A stretch of 64,000 nucleotides of DNA from Trichomonas vaginalis G3 (GCF_026262505.1 NC_067208.1:18547962-18611961); one strand, 5' to 3'; shown: positions 29,635-40,059, counted from the stretch's first letter. Notes: a model not told the origin generated them from the sequence alone. A program made the numbers and translations.

Positions 29635-30147
29635 TTACTTTATAACTCTCTTCCTTGGTTTCTTTTTAGTTGCTTTCTTCACGTCTGTCTCCAACTTGAC
29701 TGTCTTTCTTCTTCGTCCGTAATGATACCAATTACTTCCACCAGTCAATGGGTCAAATGGTCTTTCGTAAGGGTTTCCATACATTCCATAGGGACCATAC
29801 GGAAGAACTACTGGTGGAGGAAGAGTTCCATCGACTCTATTTAAATGCATTGTTTCACCTTTCATCTGGTCATTAAAGTCTTTTGCGTGTTTTGCAAACT
29901 CATCGTCCTTTCCTAAAGCATTTTCTGACTCAGTCGCAACCAAATTGGATGCTTTATTTATGAGTCCTATTTTATTTAATCTTAACTTCTTTGCAACCCA
30001 GCCTCCAATCTTTCCTTTATTTGCATCTAATGTCTTCGAAACTCTTCCTCCACTCATTTTATTTACTGCGTCATAAGCTCCAAGTGCTTTTGCTCCAAAT
30101 GCTAATGCTTTTGTTCCCATTGCGCCTAAAGCTGCCCAAGCTACCAT
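29635..30147 (-). CDS. 170-aa amphipathic/basic virion-type protein
   Basis: The N-terminus is Ala/Gly-rich and amphipathic (MVAWAALGAMGTKALAFGAK). A basic middle, a Pro/Tyr-rich stretch (PYGPYGMYGNPYERPF) and a strongly basic end (KKATKKKPRKRVIK) follow. The layout suggests a core or membrane-active capsid protein that also contacts DNA, similar in architecture to the small genes at 21485 and 25398. The last codons lie within the TIR. The frame is intact. Confidence 0.6.
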   Translation of the reverse strand: MVAWAALGAMGTKALAFGAKALGAYDAVNKMSGGRVSKTLDANKGKIGGWVAKKLRLNKIGLINKASNLVATESENALGKDDEFAKHAKDFNDQMKGETMHLNRVDGTLPPPVVLPYGPYGMYGNPYERPFDPLTGGSNWYHYGRRRKTVKLETDVKKATKKKPRKRVIK

Positions 30148-30345
30148 TTACACCATATTAAAATCATCTCTCTTCAATATTATCTCATAAAAGTTCTCGT
30201 TACTGGAGAAAGTCAATGAAACATAAACATTCTCATTCATAAACTTCTTTCTTATATCATCTATACGCTTCAAAATGTCTGAACAATTGCTAACATCTTC
30301 TACAACAGTTATTTCATCATGAATGACCTTCAAGAACAAGCTCAT
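30148..30345 (-). CDS. 65-aa protein of unknown function
   Basis: MSLFLKVIHDEITVVEDVSN... is short and soluble, with alternating hydrophobic strands. It abuts its neighbours on both sides (stop/start contacts at 30147/30148 and 30345/30346), which suggests a compact gene string. A TTTTAATAGCATATTAA promoter-like string precedes the ATG. No family was recognised. Confidence 0.55.
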   Translation of the reverse strand: MSLFLKVIHDEITVVEDVSNCSDILKRIDDIRKKFMNENVYVSLTFSSNENFYEIILKRDDFNMV

Positions 30346-31226
30346 TTAATATGCTATTAAAATCATCTCAATAATGAGTCCATCCTTTCCATCTTTAGGT
30401 AGCACAACATCTTTCATTGAAGAAGGTTCGACAAGTCTTATGTTAAACTTACTGACAAAGTTTGTTATACTATAATGCTTCGGTGGCGAATACATGTAGT
30501 TTGAAAGACATAATATAGATTCTTCAGCAAATTCACTTATACTGGATTTTATAACAATGTTCTCACGAGACCAAATACCACCAATTGACAATCTTGTAAG
30601 CAATCCTGCTGAACCTTCAACTGTAAACGTTGATGGTAACATTCCACGAAGGTCATCTATTGACATCTTTGAGTCACTGAATTTAAATATTTTCTTAAAG
30701 CAATCGTCATTATCTAACCATGCAATAGCTTTGAAGTTTTCATTCGAATATACATCTGCTTCATTAAATGTAAAACCTGACTTCTTTGCAGAGATGACTT
30801 TAAAATCTATTGAGTTTGTTTCAAAATTATACGCTATGGTAACTTCTGAAGGTAATGGGTGTCCTTCCGCAGTCAGTTGTTCTCTCACTACCGTTTGAAG
30901 CTTTGTGTTAAAAACTTTCATGTCATCTCCTGTGTCTAGGTTCACATACACAGCAATAGGAAAACTATCTTGCTTCTTTGTCTCATCATTATATCTCAAA
31001 ACATTAAAGTTCTTCAATAATATTGTCCTTCCTGCTGGAATACTTCTAACTTGTCTTATTTCAATAGCTTTCTCACCTCCTACATACTCTACCCAGTGTC
31101 TTGGATATTCATAAGTATACTGACTTTCTTGAATTTTGGTTGGTTCATCATAACGTGTTCATAGTATATCTTTATACTCTTGTCAGTTAGACTCGGTGCT
31201 ATGTTCTGAATATTTCTGACTTGCAT
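30346..31226 (-). pseudogene. Conserved virion-region protein, one frameshift (Maverick 2)
   Basis: ATG 31226 (MQVRNIQNIAPSLTDKSIKI) reads about 30 codons. The frame then shifts near 31140, and the rest continues through YTYEYPRHWVEYVGGEKAI to the stop at 30346. It is paralogous to the intact 282-aa protein 24545-25393, sharing the ILCLSNYMYSPPKHYS region. Divergent from the packaging ATPase over a 16-base spacer. A structural role is inferred. Confidence 0.65.
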
Positions 31227-31242
31227 TTTTAATGGAGATAAA

Positions 31243-32129
31243 ATGAAGCATTTAATACATGACGTAGATGAAGACATGAATGAAACTACAGACAAACTTA
31301 ACTCTTCTCTTATTCTTCCTTTCAGTAAGGACTATGAGTTCTGTTCAAATGGTGTTTATTTCTATTGTGGAAAGATGGGGTCAGGTAAGACATTTAACCT
31401 CATTCGTCATATACTCATAACAGAACGTTTAGGAAATGACTCATATTATGACCAAATCATTATATCAGCAACTTCAGACTCTATGGACTCAACAGCGAAA
31501 ACATTTATGTCAAAAGTTCAAGCCTCTGTCGTTAAAGTTCCAGATAGCGAACTCATTGAATTTCTTCAACGTTACATTCGACGTAAGAGGAAATATTATG
31601 CCATCGTTGAATTTATACAGTCAGGAATGCAAAAGACTTCAGAAGAGATGGAAAGAATTATTGACAAACACCACTTACGTCAATACTCAGGAGTTTACGA
31701 TATGAAACGACTTACAAACTACATTCTGTCAAAACTTTCAAAATACCCCTTCAAAAAGTATCCTTCAAACACTCTGCTCGTTTGCGACGACTTCGCCGGA
31801 AAAGGTTTAGTGTCAAAGCCTGACTCACCATTAGCTAATATCATTACTAAAGTCAGACATTACCACTTAACTGTAGCAATACTTATGCAAACATGGAGGT
31901 TTTTAGCTTTAAACATAAAACGTCTCATAACTGACTTCGTTATCTTTCAAGGTTTCTCACGTATGATATTGAACTCATTTGGAAACAGTCAGGTATAACA
32001 TTACCTTTTGAAGAAATTTGGGAAGCATATAAGTCTCTCATCTCTCCTCGTTCATACCTTGAGATTCATATCATGACTAATACCATTAAAGTCAAAAATA
32101 TTCCATGGGAACGACCAACATTGTTTTAA
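31243..32129 (+). pseudogene. Packaging ATPase, C-terminal frameshift (Maverick 2)
   Basis: Walker A is GKMGSGKT near residue 43 and Walker B is LLVCDDFAG near 178, followed by a sensor region VAILMQTWRFLALNIKRLI. Near 31965 the frame breaks; the continuing frame carries SLISPRSYLEIHIMTNTIK, which matches the end of the Maverick 1 ATPase, to the stop at 32129. The core is intact, so a nearly complete A32/HerA-like ATPase could still be made if the shift is an assembly error. Confidence 0.8.
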
Positions 32130-32132
32130 AGT

Positions 32133-32528
32133 TTAACCTTCAATTTGACTGATGGTAAACAAATTCCATGCATCTCTGTCGCCATTTCTGTTAATATTTT
32201 TGCTGTCATTCATATCATCCACTTCCCCATCCGTTAACTTTTGAGGATATGCGTTAGAATAGCTGTTCTTAAATGAAGGCTTTTCACCTTTTAGCGCATA
32301 AACTCTATAACTTTCTGCATACTTTATGTTTGAACCTCCTGAGCCATCATTGACATAAATTTTTATAGGCTTCCACCCTTTGTTCATGTTCCTGCTTCTT
32401 CCCTTAGCTCTTTTGTTCAGTAGTTCTACATCTTTATACACAGCACCTGTCTCAGTGAATTCAACAATATTTTCATTCGTTAGCTTTACATTCAAACCCT
32501 TGTCGAGTATATTGTTCATTTCATACAT
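32133..32528 (-). CDS. 131-aa protein of unknown function
   Basis: The start at MYEMNNILDKGLNVKLTNEN (32528) is preferred because a divergent promoter spacer lies just upstream; the longer frame runs antisense into the next gene. The product is beta-rich with a basic patch (KRAKGRSRNMNKG) and an Asn/Asp-rich end. It converges on the ATPase with 3 bases between stops. No family was recognised. Confidence 0.55.
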   Translation of the reverse strand: MYEMNNILDKGLNVKLTNENIVEFTETGAVYKDVELLNKRAKGRSRNMNKGWKPIKIYVNDGSGGSNIKYAESYRVYALKGEKPSFKNSYSNAYPQKLTDGEVDDMNDSKNINRNGDRDAWNLFTISQIEG

Positions 32529-32553
32529 ATAAAAGGTTTTTATTCTATATGAA

Positions 32554-33205
32554 ATGAGAAGCAAATCCATCTTAGCTGGTGCCGTTAATGTTCCAATTGA
32601 ACCAACATCAAATGTTGACTCACGAACGACAAACAATATTGTCATAAAGAACTATAGTTCAGAGTGTTTGAAAGAAAAAGAACCAGAACTTAAGTCGGGA
32701 GGGCTCAAAGAGCCCATCTTGGCGCATGGCGCCGTGAATTTAAACTCAGCTTCAAACGCTAACGCTACATCAGATGTTAAGTTAGAGTATCCACCACTGG
32801 ACCAAATTCTTTCAAGAGAAAGCCAACGACAACCCTTACACAAATGTTCAAACAAATCCTTCAGATAACGTAGGACCATTACCTTCTTCAGTTATACCAA
32901 ACAATTTTACTCAAAGACGATAAGAAGCTTTTGACAAATCTTATAAGCAAGAACCAAATAATTCTAACAAAGGAGGACCTTGAAAATGTTATTCACGAAT
33001 AACAGGGAAACAATGTGTCATTGACTATCTCGACCCTGAAATCGAATGCTGTGGTCAAACTCCACTATTCATGAAAATAGGTAACATCCGCATCATTGAA
33101 ACACCAGGAACTACAGGAGTTGAGTTTAAGTATAAATATTCGAATGAATATACAAAACTTTCAACAGAATATAAACTTTGTTTGAAATATGTTTTAGTAA
33201 ATTAA
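32554..33205 (+). pseudogene. CCG-motif virion-region protein, frameshifted (Maverick 2)
   Basis: ATG 32554 (MRSKSILAGAVNVPIEPTSN) reads 104 codons, then the frame changes at about 32810 and 32925. The end contains DYLDPEIECCGQ and GVEFKYKYSNEY, matching the Maverick 1 gene 8977-9560. The coding region holds a double mini-hairpin (32701-32733: GGGCTC-AAA-GAGCCC and GGCGC-ATG-GCGCC), translated as GGLKEPILAHGAV. Unknown function. Confidence 0.55.
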
Positions 33206-33412
33206 AGCAATTTGTAATATCTATCCAAAAACTTCTTCAACAGTATCGAACTCATCTTCATAATGCAAACTAATCTTATTGACTTGGTGCAGTTTTCACT
33301 AACACAATATAGCGCTTTGCGCTCGGCGCCTTTGACGCCTTTTTCTGTTCTCTTGACTGACATAACTAACTCATTTGTTTCATCAAACAGCAACAACCAA
33401 AGTTCATGACCT
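33202..33412 (-). CDS. Possible small gene, ~68 aa
   Basis: A minus-strand frame reads ELWLLLFDETNELVMSVKRT and ends ILLKKFLDRYYKLL. No good ATG fits its beginning, so it may be the downstream continuation of the penton-like gene or a remnant. It carries a double mini-hairpin (33311-33340: AGCGC-TTT-GCGCT and GGCGCC-TTT-GACGCC) that adds KGVKGAERKA to the protein. Confidence 0.35.
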
Positions 33413-33414
33413 AA

Positions 33415-34195
33415 TTACCATAAATTCTTATACTTTATTATTTTTAGCTCTGAGTTCTCTTGTAAGCTGTTGCATTTAATATTTTCTAAAAAGTCAACTT
33501 CAACAGTCATTCGCACTGGTGCCTTCAGTTCTACAGGCTCTCCTTGAAAGTCAACTAGTCTGAATTGCATGTCTTTCAAATTATGAGGACTAATGCGAAC
33601 CCATTTACCTAAATGAGTTGCTATGACAGGAACGTTTGGAATGAACATGAATTGACTGCATAACAGAAAGACTTTATTCTACTGAACCTTTACTATTAAC
33701 TCCTGAAATGCCTGTGACATTAGCTATTTTTGACTCAATTGTATAAACAATTGCCATAACATACGTATGGAACAGATTTCATCTCAATCGTTTTGTCAAT
33801 ACTTTTCAAAGGAAATGTCATATGGTATGCACCCAGAAGCAATTGAACTCTATGACTCATTCGGTTATCTTAAACTCCTTTGCATAATGAACTTCAAAAC
33901 TCCTGCAATAAGTTTAACATTCATTAAGTTTTCTTCGTTATCCTTGTTTATTGTAGTATTTATGAGAGCATTTAACACTCCAGCTAATGTTTCCATTTCT
34001 ATATATCTAATTATTGTGAAATCTTATTTCGTGCTTCTTTCCATCTATTTCAAACTCCATGAAATCTGTTTCATCTGTTATGACAAAAGTTGCGATAGTA
34101 TTGAAAGCAAGCGCTTCATTCTGAAGACCTAAGTTTGTTTGTAGCTTTACTGTCCCGTATTCGTTTGGGTCTGTACTTTGCAAATAGAACAACAT
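33415..34195 (-). pseudogene. Penton / minor capsid candidate, frameshifted (Maverick 2)
   Basis: ATG 34195 opens MLFYLQSTDPNEYGTVKLQT and reads 62 codons. The frame shifts repeatedly at about 34010, 33870 and 33675, and the last part includes ATHLGKWVRISPHNLKDMQF and RLVDFQGEPVEL. It is paralogous to 9565-10362. A late LVD-x-x-G-x-P-V-x-L strand is common in penton-type capsid proteins of Polinton-like elements (my recollection, not tested). Divergent from the giant fibre gene. Confidence 0.55.
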
Positions 34196-34789
34196 TTTAT
34201 TCTCATTAAAATATGAGTTAGCTGCATATGCGTATGAAGCTGACAGAGCTAAACGTTTATATTTTGGTCAATACTCTCTCACACTTACTGACAAATATAT
34301 TGTTATCAGTGATGGAAATACCGAGAAATACATAACATGGAAGGACTATGAAAAGTTTGACCCTATTTTAACTCCATGTACAATGCCATTCATTGTAAAT
34401 GGTGAAGTTGTCATGAAGAACGACACAACAGTATATAAGTCTGTATATGAAGCATTAGAATATATGTTGAATTATAATCCCGAAAGATTTGACCCAAGCA
34501 CTACACCATGTGCAATGCCTTTTATTAAGGACGGTGAAATCGTAAGAGTTCCGGATTCAACGGTTTATACTGCTGTTCAAAACAGTTTACAAAACATTTT
34601 AGCGAATATCTTTAATTCAGAAACTACAGAAATAAAATTACCATATATAACAGATGCTAAAGAAATTAAATCAAAAACGACAACATTATTTACGTCACTT
34701 AATGATTTAATGACTTATATCATTAATATTCCTGCACCAACTACAGCATTTGATCCAAACTCGACGGTTTGCAGTGTACCTTTCATAAA

Positions 34790-34815
34790 GTCGCAAAGCG
34801 ACCAGGGCGAAGCCC
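34790..34815 (+). repeat. Double mini-hairpin inside the fibre gene
   Basis: GTCGC-AAA-GCGAC is followed after two bases by GGGC-GAA-GCCC. In the protein it adds SQSDQGEAHD between VPFIK and the DST motif, where sibling repeats in the same protein have only a short DGEIVRVP linker. It therefore looks like an in-frame insertion. Confidence 0.75.
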
Positions 34816-35492
34816 ATGACAGTTCATTAATTACTTTAAGGGATTCAACAGTTAATGAATCATTAAAGGCGTCATTAATGAAAATCATTGATTTTAACTC
34901 ATTCACGAATACATATAATTCATTCATTAATGTTTCATATGCTTCTAAAGAAGGTGAGCCAAAAACTATCGATAAAGCGGTGTATGAAATAAAAGCATCA
35001 ACGACGAAATTGAATTCGTTAACTTTTGACGGTGATAGTTTCGTTAATGACATAACATCGGGGAAAACAATTTTAACGAAAGAATATTTAAAATCTCATG
35101 TTAGTGAGTTCGTTGAAATTGAAAAAGAAGGTGGAATTAAGTTCGATCCACTGAATTTCATTTTCAGCTTAGCGAATGCGGGTGTTAGTTTCGCTGAATG
35201 GACAACTATACAGAGTGAAATAAATGCAATATGGACGTTTTTGGGGTCAAAAGCGGGAATGGGTGAGCTTGTAAATGCTGCAAGAACATTAGGTGAAACA
35301 GGAAATTTTGTAGATGGTTTTAAAAGACTTGTTTCAAATGTTTTAACAAACACAAAGAAATTATTTAGATATACCATACATAACGGACGGATTTTCGAAC
35401 AGGTAGCAACAAACCCTCCGGTTATGGCTGCGTTGATGATGGTTAGAGATATAAAACCACGTAACGACGGGAACGAAGAACATGAACAACAG

Positions 35493-35522
35493 AGCCCAAC
35501 GGGCTCAGAGCCACATAGTGGC
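35493..35522 (+). repeat. Double mini-hairpin inside the fibre gene
   Basis: AGCCC-AAC-GGGCT is followed by GCCAC-ATA-GTGGC. It is translated as SPTGSEPHSGED in a hydrophilic linker of the fibre. It has the same two-hairpin, three-base-loop plan as the copies at 32701, 33311, 34790, 39049 and 42986. Confidence 0.75.
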
Positions 35523-37701
35523 GAGGATACTGGTCGGGTTATTCAAGACATTAAAAACGTGTATCCTGAAGTTATTGATTTATTTAGAGGAGTTAATGAT
35601 TCAATTTCAAAACATTCTATAACCCTCGATGAAGAGAATAAATTAACAGATTATATATTCGTCATTATTGCAGAATTAATGAAGAGAATAAATGAAAAAG
35701 GAATTGGTGATATCATTAATGTCAGCGATGTAATGATGAAAAGAAATTTTGACTCATTATTTACAAAACCGAAAACAGAATATAGTCTTTATGACGTAAT
35801 TACCGAATTAATGAAAAAGATTAATGATAATAAGAGTTCTGGCGGAAGAGTTGAATTAGAAGTGAATGATGTTAATGAGAAATTAGCCGAAAAAGCAAAA
35901 AAACCACGTTCATTATATAACTTCAGACGAACAGATTATAACGGACTACCATGGATATTTAACACGAAGTGATGAAGCGAAGACAAAAATGTTAATGAAA
36001 GAAGATATAAATACATTCGTGCTAAAGGTTATGACATAAGCTGTACTGTACAGTATGATGTAGCTAAAGCACCAGAAGCATTTGGTTATACCGGTGAAAT
36101 TTATGCCTCTACTTTCAATGTTAATGGTGTATTAGTTGAACCAAGATTTACTTTGAGAGTTAAGTCAAAAATAACGTTTGAAGATGCTATTAAAAGTAAA
36201 GCTGACAAAGATGAACTTGACGCAACGAACAAAGTTTTGAAATCTCATAAACACAACATCTCCGATATAAATGAACTTCAAACTTCTTTAGACAGTAAAG
36301 CTGACAAGAACCATACACATAAATCCTTCACTACTGTTAGAGCAGACGACATAATATTGAACTTTGACCTTGGTTCAAGTGCACCTTTAGAGAATCCAAG
36401 TACAAGCGTAAAAGATACACTAAACTCCTTAAATAACAAATGTATGAACATTGAAGGTCATGTCAGAAACTTTGAAACACATGAACTACCAGCAATGTTA
36501 GATAAGAAAGCAGATAAGAACCATACACATGATTTCTTCACAACTGTTGGTATAGAAAGTATTGAAGGAACGGTTGAAGGAACTGGTGGGGATGCATTAT
36601 ATTGGAAACCTCCTAACTTTCCACAAGGTTTAACATCGGAGGAAAACATAACGACGATGAAATACATTAGATGTAGAAATGTTTATGTCATGGAGGATGA
36701 AAATAATGTTAAATTCACTGCTCAAGATTTATATGATAAGAAAGCTGACAAGAACCATACACATAAATCCTTCACTACTGTTAGAGCAGACGACATAATA
36801 TTGAACTATGATTTGGGTTCAAGTGCACCATTAGAAAATCCAAGTACAAGCGTAAAAGATACACTAAACTCCTTAAATAACAAATGTATGAACATTGAAG
36901 GTCATGTCAGAAACTTTGAAACACATGAACTACCAGCAATGTTAGACAGTAAAGCCGACAAAACTTATGTGGATACAGAACTAACAAAGAAATTTTCGAA
37001 ACCAGATACAATGACATTTACAACAGAAATTATAAATGGTGAACCAGCAACTCCATTTGAATTTGTTAGAGGTCTTCAACCAGATACTTTTGAATTTTTC
37101 TTGGATAATTCTATTGAACTAACATTACATTATAAAAGTGGAACAAATGCAACATTTCATCCGGGAGATACATTCCAAATGGTATTTAATGACATAAGTT
37201 CTTTAGAATATGTTTATAGAGTTATGAGCATATATGATTTAATATATCCTATAGGAGCTGTTTATACGTCTATGAATCCAATAAATCCAAACACTTTATT
37301 TGGTGGTAGATGGTATGAAATAGTTGACAGTTTTCCATTCTACACTAATACGCAGTCAATGAAGATGGGAGGTTCAAAGAAAATAGGTATTGAAAACCTT
37401 CCTTCACATATGCATAGGTTCAGTGGAAGAACATCTGTGGAAGGAAACCATTCACATTCAATAACAAAAAGAGGCTATATAAATCTTGCAGCGGGTTCGA
37501 ATAGACAGGGAATGAACAGATATGATATCACAACTGACCCCAAAGATGTTAGCACAGGTATTTTCTGTGGAACTGCAGGAAATCATACACATGTTGTAGC
37601 TGGTATTACAGACCCAGCAGGTAATGGAAAAGATTATATGCCTCCTTATATAACAATGCACGCTTGGATACGAGTTGGTTAAAATCTTTAACTTTACATA
37701 A

Positions 37702-38784
37702 ATGAGCTTGAAAGAAGTATTCGAACAACATCCATGGAGGTCATTTAAGAAGTTCAATGAAGCTGCAAAGAGTTCGGGATTTACTAACAGAGCTGAAGTG
37801 AAAAGGTTCTTTGACAAAAATGTTGTACATCAAACAAAAATAAACCCTTACGACTACTTTTTACCAATTTACTCCAACACTCCTGACGCATACCAATTTG
37901 ACACTCTCATTCAAAGCAGAAAAGGAGGACATAAACCATTCCTCATCTTCATAAATGTTAACACTCGTAAAGCATGCATATCCAATGAAAATAAAGGAAC
38001 TCGTGAAGTGTTAAGAGTTTTACAAAAGTTTGTAGCAGAACATAACCCAAGTACTTTAACATCAGACCAAGACAGTGCATACCTCAGCAATGAAATCACA
38101 GATTTTCTCATTAAGCATAACATAACTCACTACACTACTGAAGACCATAACCATAACATACTCGGCATCATAAACCGCTTCATAAGGACTCTCAGAGATT
38201 TAAACCAAGAGCGAGACTTTACCGAAGAAACAATGAAACATTTCATCGAAGTTTACAATTCCTCAACACATTCTACAACAGGACATACACCAAATTCAAT
38301 GACACAACAACAAGAAGAAAAGTATATACAAAAGAAACGAAGCCAAACACAAAATATCAGAAATTCAACACAATTTACCCTCATTCCTGGAACAAAAGTT
38401 CGTGTAGTTCTTGACGACAAACCGTTGACAAAGAAACGTTTAAGGTTAAGTCGAAATTATTATATCGTAGACTCTACGCAAGGTAATGGATATCTTATAA
38501 AAGCTGCTGACGACTCCATAGCATTTTACCCTCGTCATAAATTAGTCGAAAGTAGTAATGGCAAACTTGCTGAAACCATTGACGAAGCAAAGCGAGGAGT
38601 GGTTATTGAAATACTTGACTACAACATAAACGATGACACTTATAAAGTAAGATATGAAGGAGGCGTTGAAGATGTTATACCATCTAAGAACTTGAGAGAA
38701 TCTAAACCAACTCATCTGGGACCATTAGAGCGGGAGTACTGGAAAGATAAAAACATGCCAGAAAGAATAAGAAAATTCTTCTAA
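37702..38784 (+). CDS. rve-type integrase (Maverick 2)
   Basis: The 360-aa frame is intact. The core has D67 (YQFDTLI) and D122 (LTSDQDSAY). The residue at D122+36 is N158 (LGIINRFIRTLRDLN), where Glu is expected. A C-terminal SH3/chromo-like part (VVIEILDYNINDDTYKVRYE) is suited to DNA or chromatin binding. A basic end follows. It would catalyse strand transfer of the element. The Asn at the third catalytic position is notable, because the paralog has Asp there. Confidence 0.85.
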   Translation: MSLKEVFEQHPWRSFKKFNEAAKSSGFTNRAEVKRFFDKNVVHQTKINPYDYFLPIYSNTPDAYQFDTLIQSRKGGHKPFLIFINVNTRKACISNENKGTREVLRVLQKFVAEHNPSTLTSDQDSAYLSNEITDFLIKHNITHYTTEDHNHNILGIINRFIRTLRDLNQERDFTEETMKHFIEVYNSSTHSTTGHTPNSMTQQQEEKYIQKKRSQTQNIRNSTQFTLIPGTKVRVVLDDKPLTKKRLRLSRNYYIVDSTQGNGYLIKAADDSIAFYPRHKLVESSNGKLAETIDEAKRGVVIEILDYNINDDTYKVRYEGGVEDVIPSKNLRESKPTHLGPLEREYWKDKNMPERIRKFF

Positions 38785-39015
38785 ACTTTTTCATTAGATG
38801 TAAATCAGACATGAATGAGAACAGTCATGAAATTATTAATGGTACCATTTATTTTTGTCATAAATTTACACCAAAAATAATGTTTAGGTGAAGAGGTGAG
38901 ATGTCACCCGTTTTCTCACCTAATTTTTCACCTCTTGAATTTTCGTGAATTTCCTTAAGATAGAAAAAATAAAGTTAGTTTTATTTTTATTTATTTTTTA
39001 TTTTGTATAAAAGAT
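38785..39015. other. Spacer with AGGTGA cassette and early-type promoter
   Basis: A cassette (38876-38935) uses AGGTGA words. It is followed by TCCTTAAGATAGAAAAAATA, a string also found in inverse orientation at 15488 and 18068, and by AATAAAGTTAGTTTTATTTT, the early-promoter upstream string shared with 16820 and 40825. Confidence 0.65.
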
Positions 39016-39981
39016 ATGATTTCAACAATCGGCACAACAACAATTCAAGCCGCGAACGGCGGGACTCTGTCCACAACAACTTCACCAAACTCGTTAGTCA
39101 TGAATCCAACATCTATGTTAGTAGAGATGGAAAGCTTCATTCCTTCTTCATTTACTTTCGAAACAAAAATACAAAAAATTAAGCAGGAACTTTTAACAAG
39201 TAATTTAGACTGTAGTGCGAAAGATGAAACAAATGAACAGTATCTTTATGAAATGCAGGACATTATTGACCATTTACCCAAATTGCCTGAAATCCAACAA
39301 CAAAAACTCACTATTCCTGAATTCGACGAAATTGAAGTGAAACCAACTGACTCAGTAGAAATAAAGAAGTTCATACGTAAAGTAAATTATGAATTCCTTG
39401 GTTTTCATTGCAACCATAAGGTTATGGACAAAGATTGCGACATGGTATATAAAAACATTTCTGACATATATAAATCTGAAGAATTTAAGACTTACGATAA
39501 CTTTGTTTCATTAGTTGCAAAATGTGTTTGGGAAATAAGAGATAAAGATAGAAGAGGCAAAGTATGGAACGAACAAATAAGACCCGCTATGTTTGAGATG
39601 AAGAAAACCATTGACGCCTTAGTTGTTCTAGCAGGTCAAATTTCAATGTATAATGCAAAAATGAACCCACAATGTTCAAAATGTAAAGCAGCAATAAGGA
39701 AATATAACTACTCAGTCAAAGAGATAGAAAGAATGAGAAACGACTATGCAGACTTAAAGAAAGAAGCAGAAAAGCCAGCAGAAGATAAAATGAACATGTT
39801 AGAATTTCTGAACAAAAACTATCCAACAGTAGAAGATTTCCTTCTATCTGACGTCAAGAAGAAGTATAAAGAAACCTTCGGTATTGTTAAAACTTTTGAT
39901 ATCCTCAGCGAAGAAATAGAAGCTACAAAACTGTTTAGGATTTCAAATATACATCGTACAATTCATGTAAAACGTTTATAA
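39016..39981 (+). CDS. Conserved 321-aa Maverick protein, unknown function
   Basis: Intact and nearly identical to the 304-aa protein at 15870-16784, including the PQCSKCKAA pair and the charged C-terminal helix. Its N-terminus is longer by about 17 residues because of an insert at 39049-39072. That insert folds as GCCG-CGAA-CGGC and GGAC-TCT-GTCC, another double mini-hairpin. The gene follows an early-type promoter. Function unknown. Confidence 0.8.
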   Translation: MISTIGTTTIQAANGGTLSTTTSPNSLVMNPTSMLVEMESFIPSSFTFETKIQKIKQELLTSNLDCSAKDETNEQYLYEMQDIIDHLPKLPEIQQQKLTIPEFDEIEVKPTDSVEIKKFIRKVNYEFLGFHCNHKVMDKDCDMVYKNISDIYKSEEFKTYDNFVSLVAKCVWEIRDKDRRGKVWNEQIRPAMFEMKKTIDALVVLAGQISMYNAKMNPQCSKCKAAIRKYNYSVKEIERMRNDYADLKKEAEKPAEDKMNMLEFLNKNYPTVEDFLLSDVKKKYKETFGIVKTFDILSEEIEATKLFRISNIHRTIHVKRL

Positions 39982-39987
39982 AATAAC

Positions 39988-40052
39988 TAGGGTGAGAAAA
40001 CAGGTGAGAAAACAGGTGACATCTCACCTCTTCACCTAAACATTATTTTTGT
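39988..40052. repeat. AGGTGA-type palindromic cassette
   Basis: Lies 7 bases after the stop of the 321-aa gene, with two GGTGAGAAAACA words, a GTGACATCTCACCTC palindrome and the usual TAAACATTATTTTT end. The homologous gene in Maverick 1 also has a cassette just past its stop, but with the GTTAGA word. Confidence 0.75.
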
Positions 40053-40059
40053 TCAAAGC

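Larger units (their letters stand above)
28850..29656 (+). repeat. Left 807-bp terminal inverted repeat of Maverick 2
   Basis: It matches the reverse complement of 50690-51496 with at least one visible mismatch (CTCACCTG versus CTCAACTG near 29592) and an identical 144-aa gene. The outer part has four GACTTCACTAAYG-type 12-bp repeats (28940-28990), and the inner end has an AGGTGA-type cassette (29575-29632). Confidence 0.95.
34213..37682 (+). pseudogene. Giant phage-like tail fibre, ~1150 aa (Maverick 2)
   Basis: The ATG at 34213 is followed almost at once by an out-of-frame stop; one lost base would join it to the long frame. Then come four ~70-aa repeats (TPCAMPFIKDGEIVRVPDST type), a helical stalk, and a short compensated frameshift near 35945-36005. 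KADKNHTHKSFTTVRADDI shaft repeats follow. The C-terminal collar domain (DLIYPIGAVYTSMNPINPNT, GGSKKIGIENLPSHMH, YMPPYITMHAWIRVG) is of the phage gp10/tail-collar kind. It likely forms a trimeric surface spike. Double mini-hairpins lie at 34790 and 35493. Confidence 0.75.

Noticed and set aside
35973-36152. Two separate fibre genes split at the tandem TGA near 35971
   Set aside because: Both parts are in the same frame and an alternative frame bridges the gap, so one gene with a compensated shift fits better.
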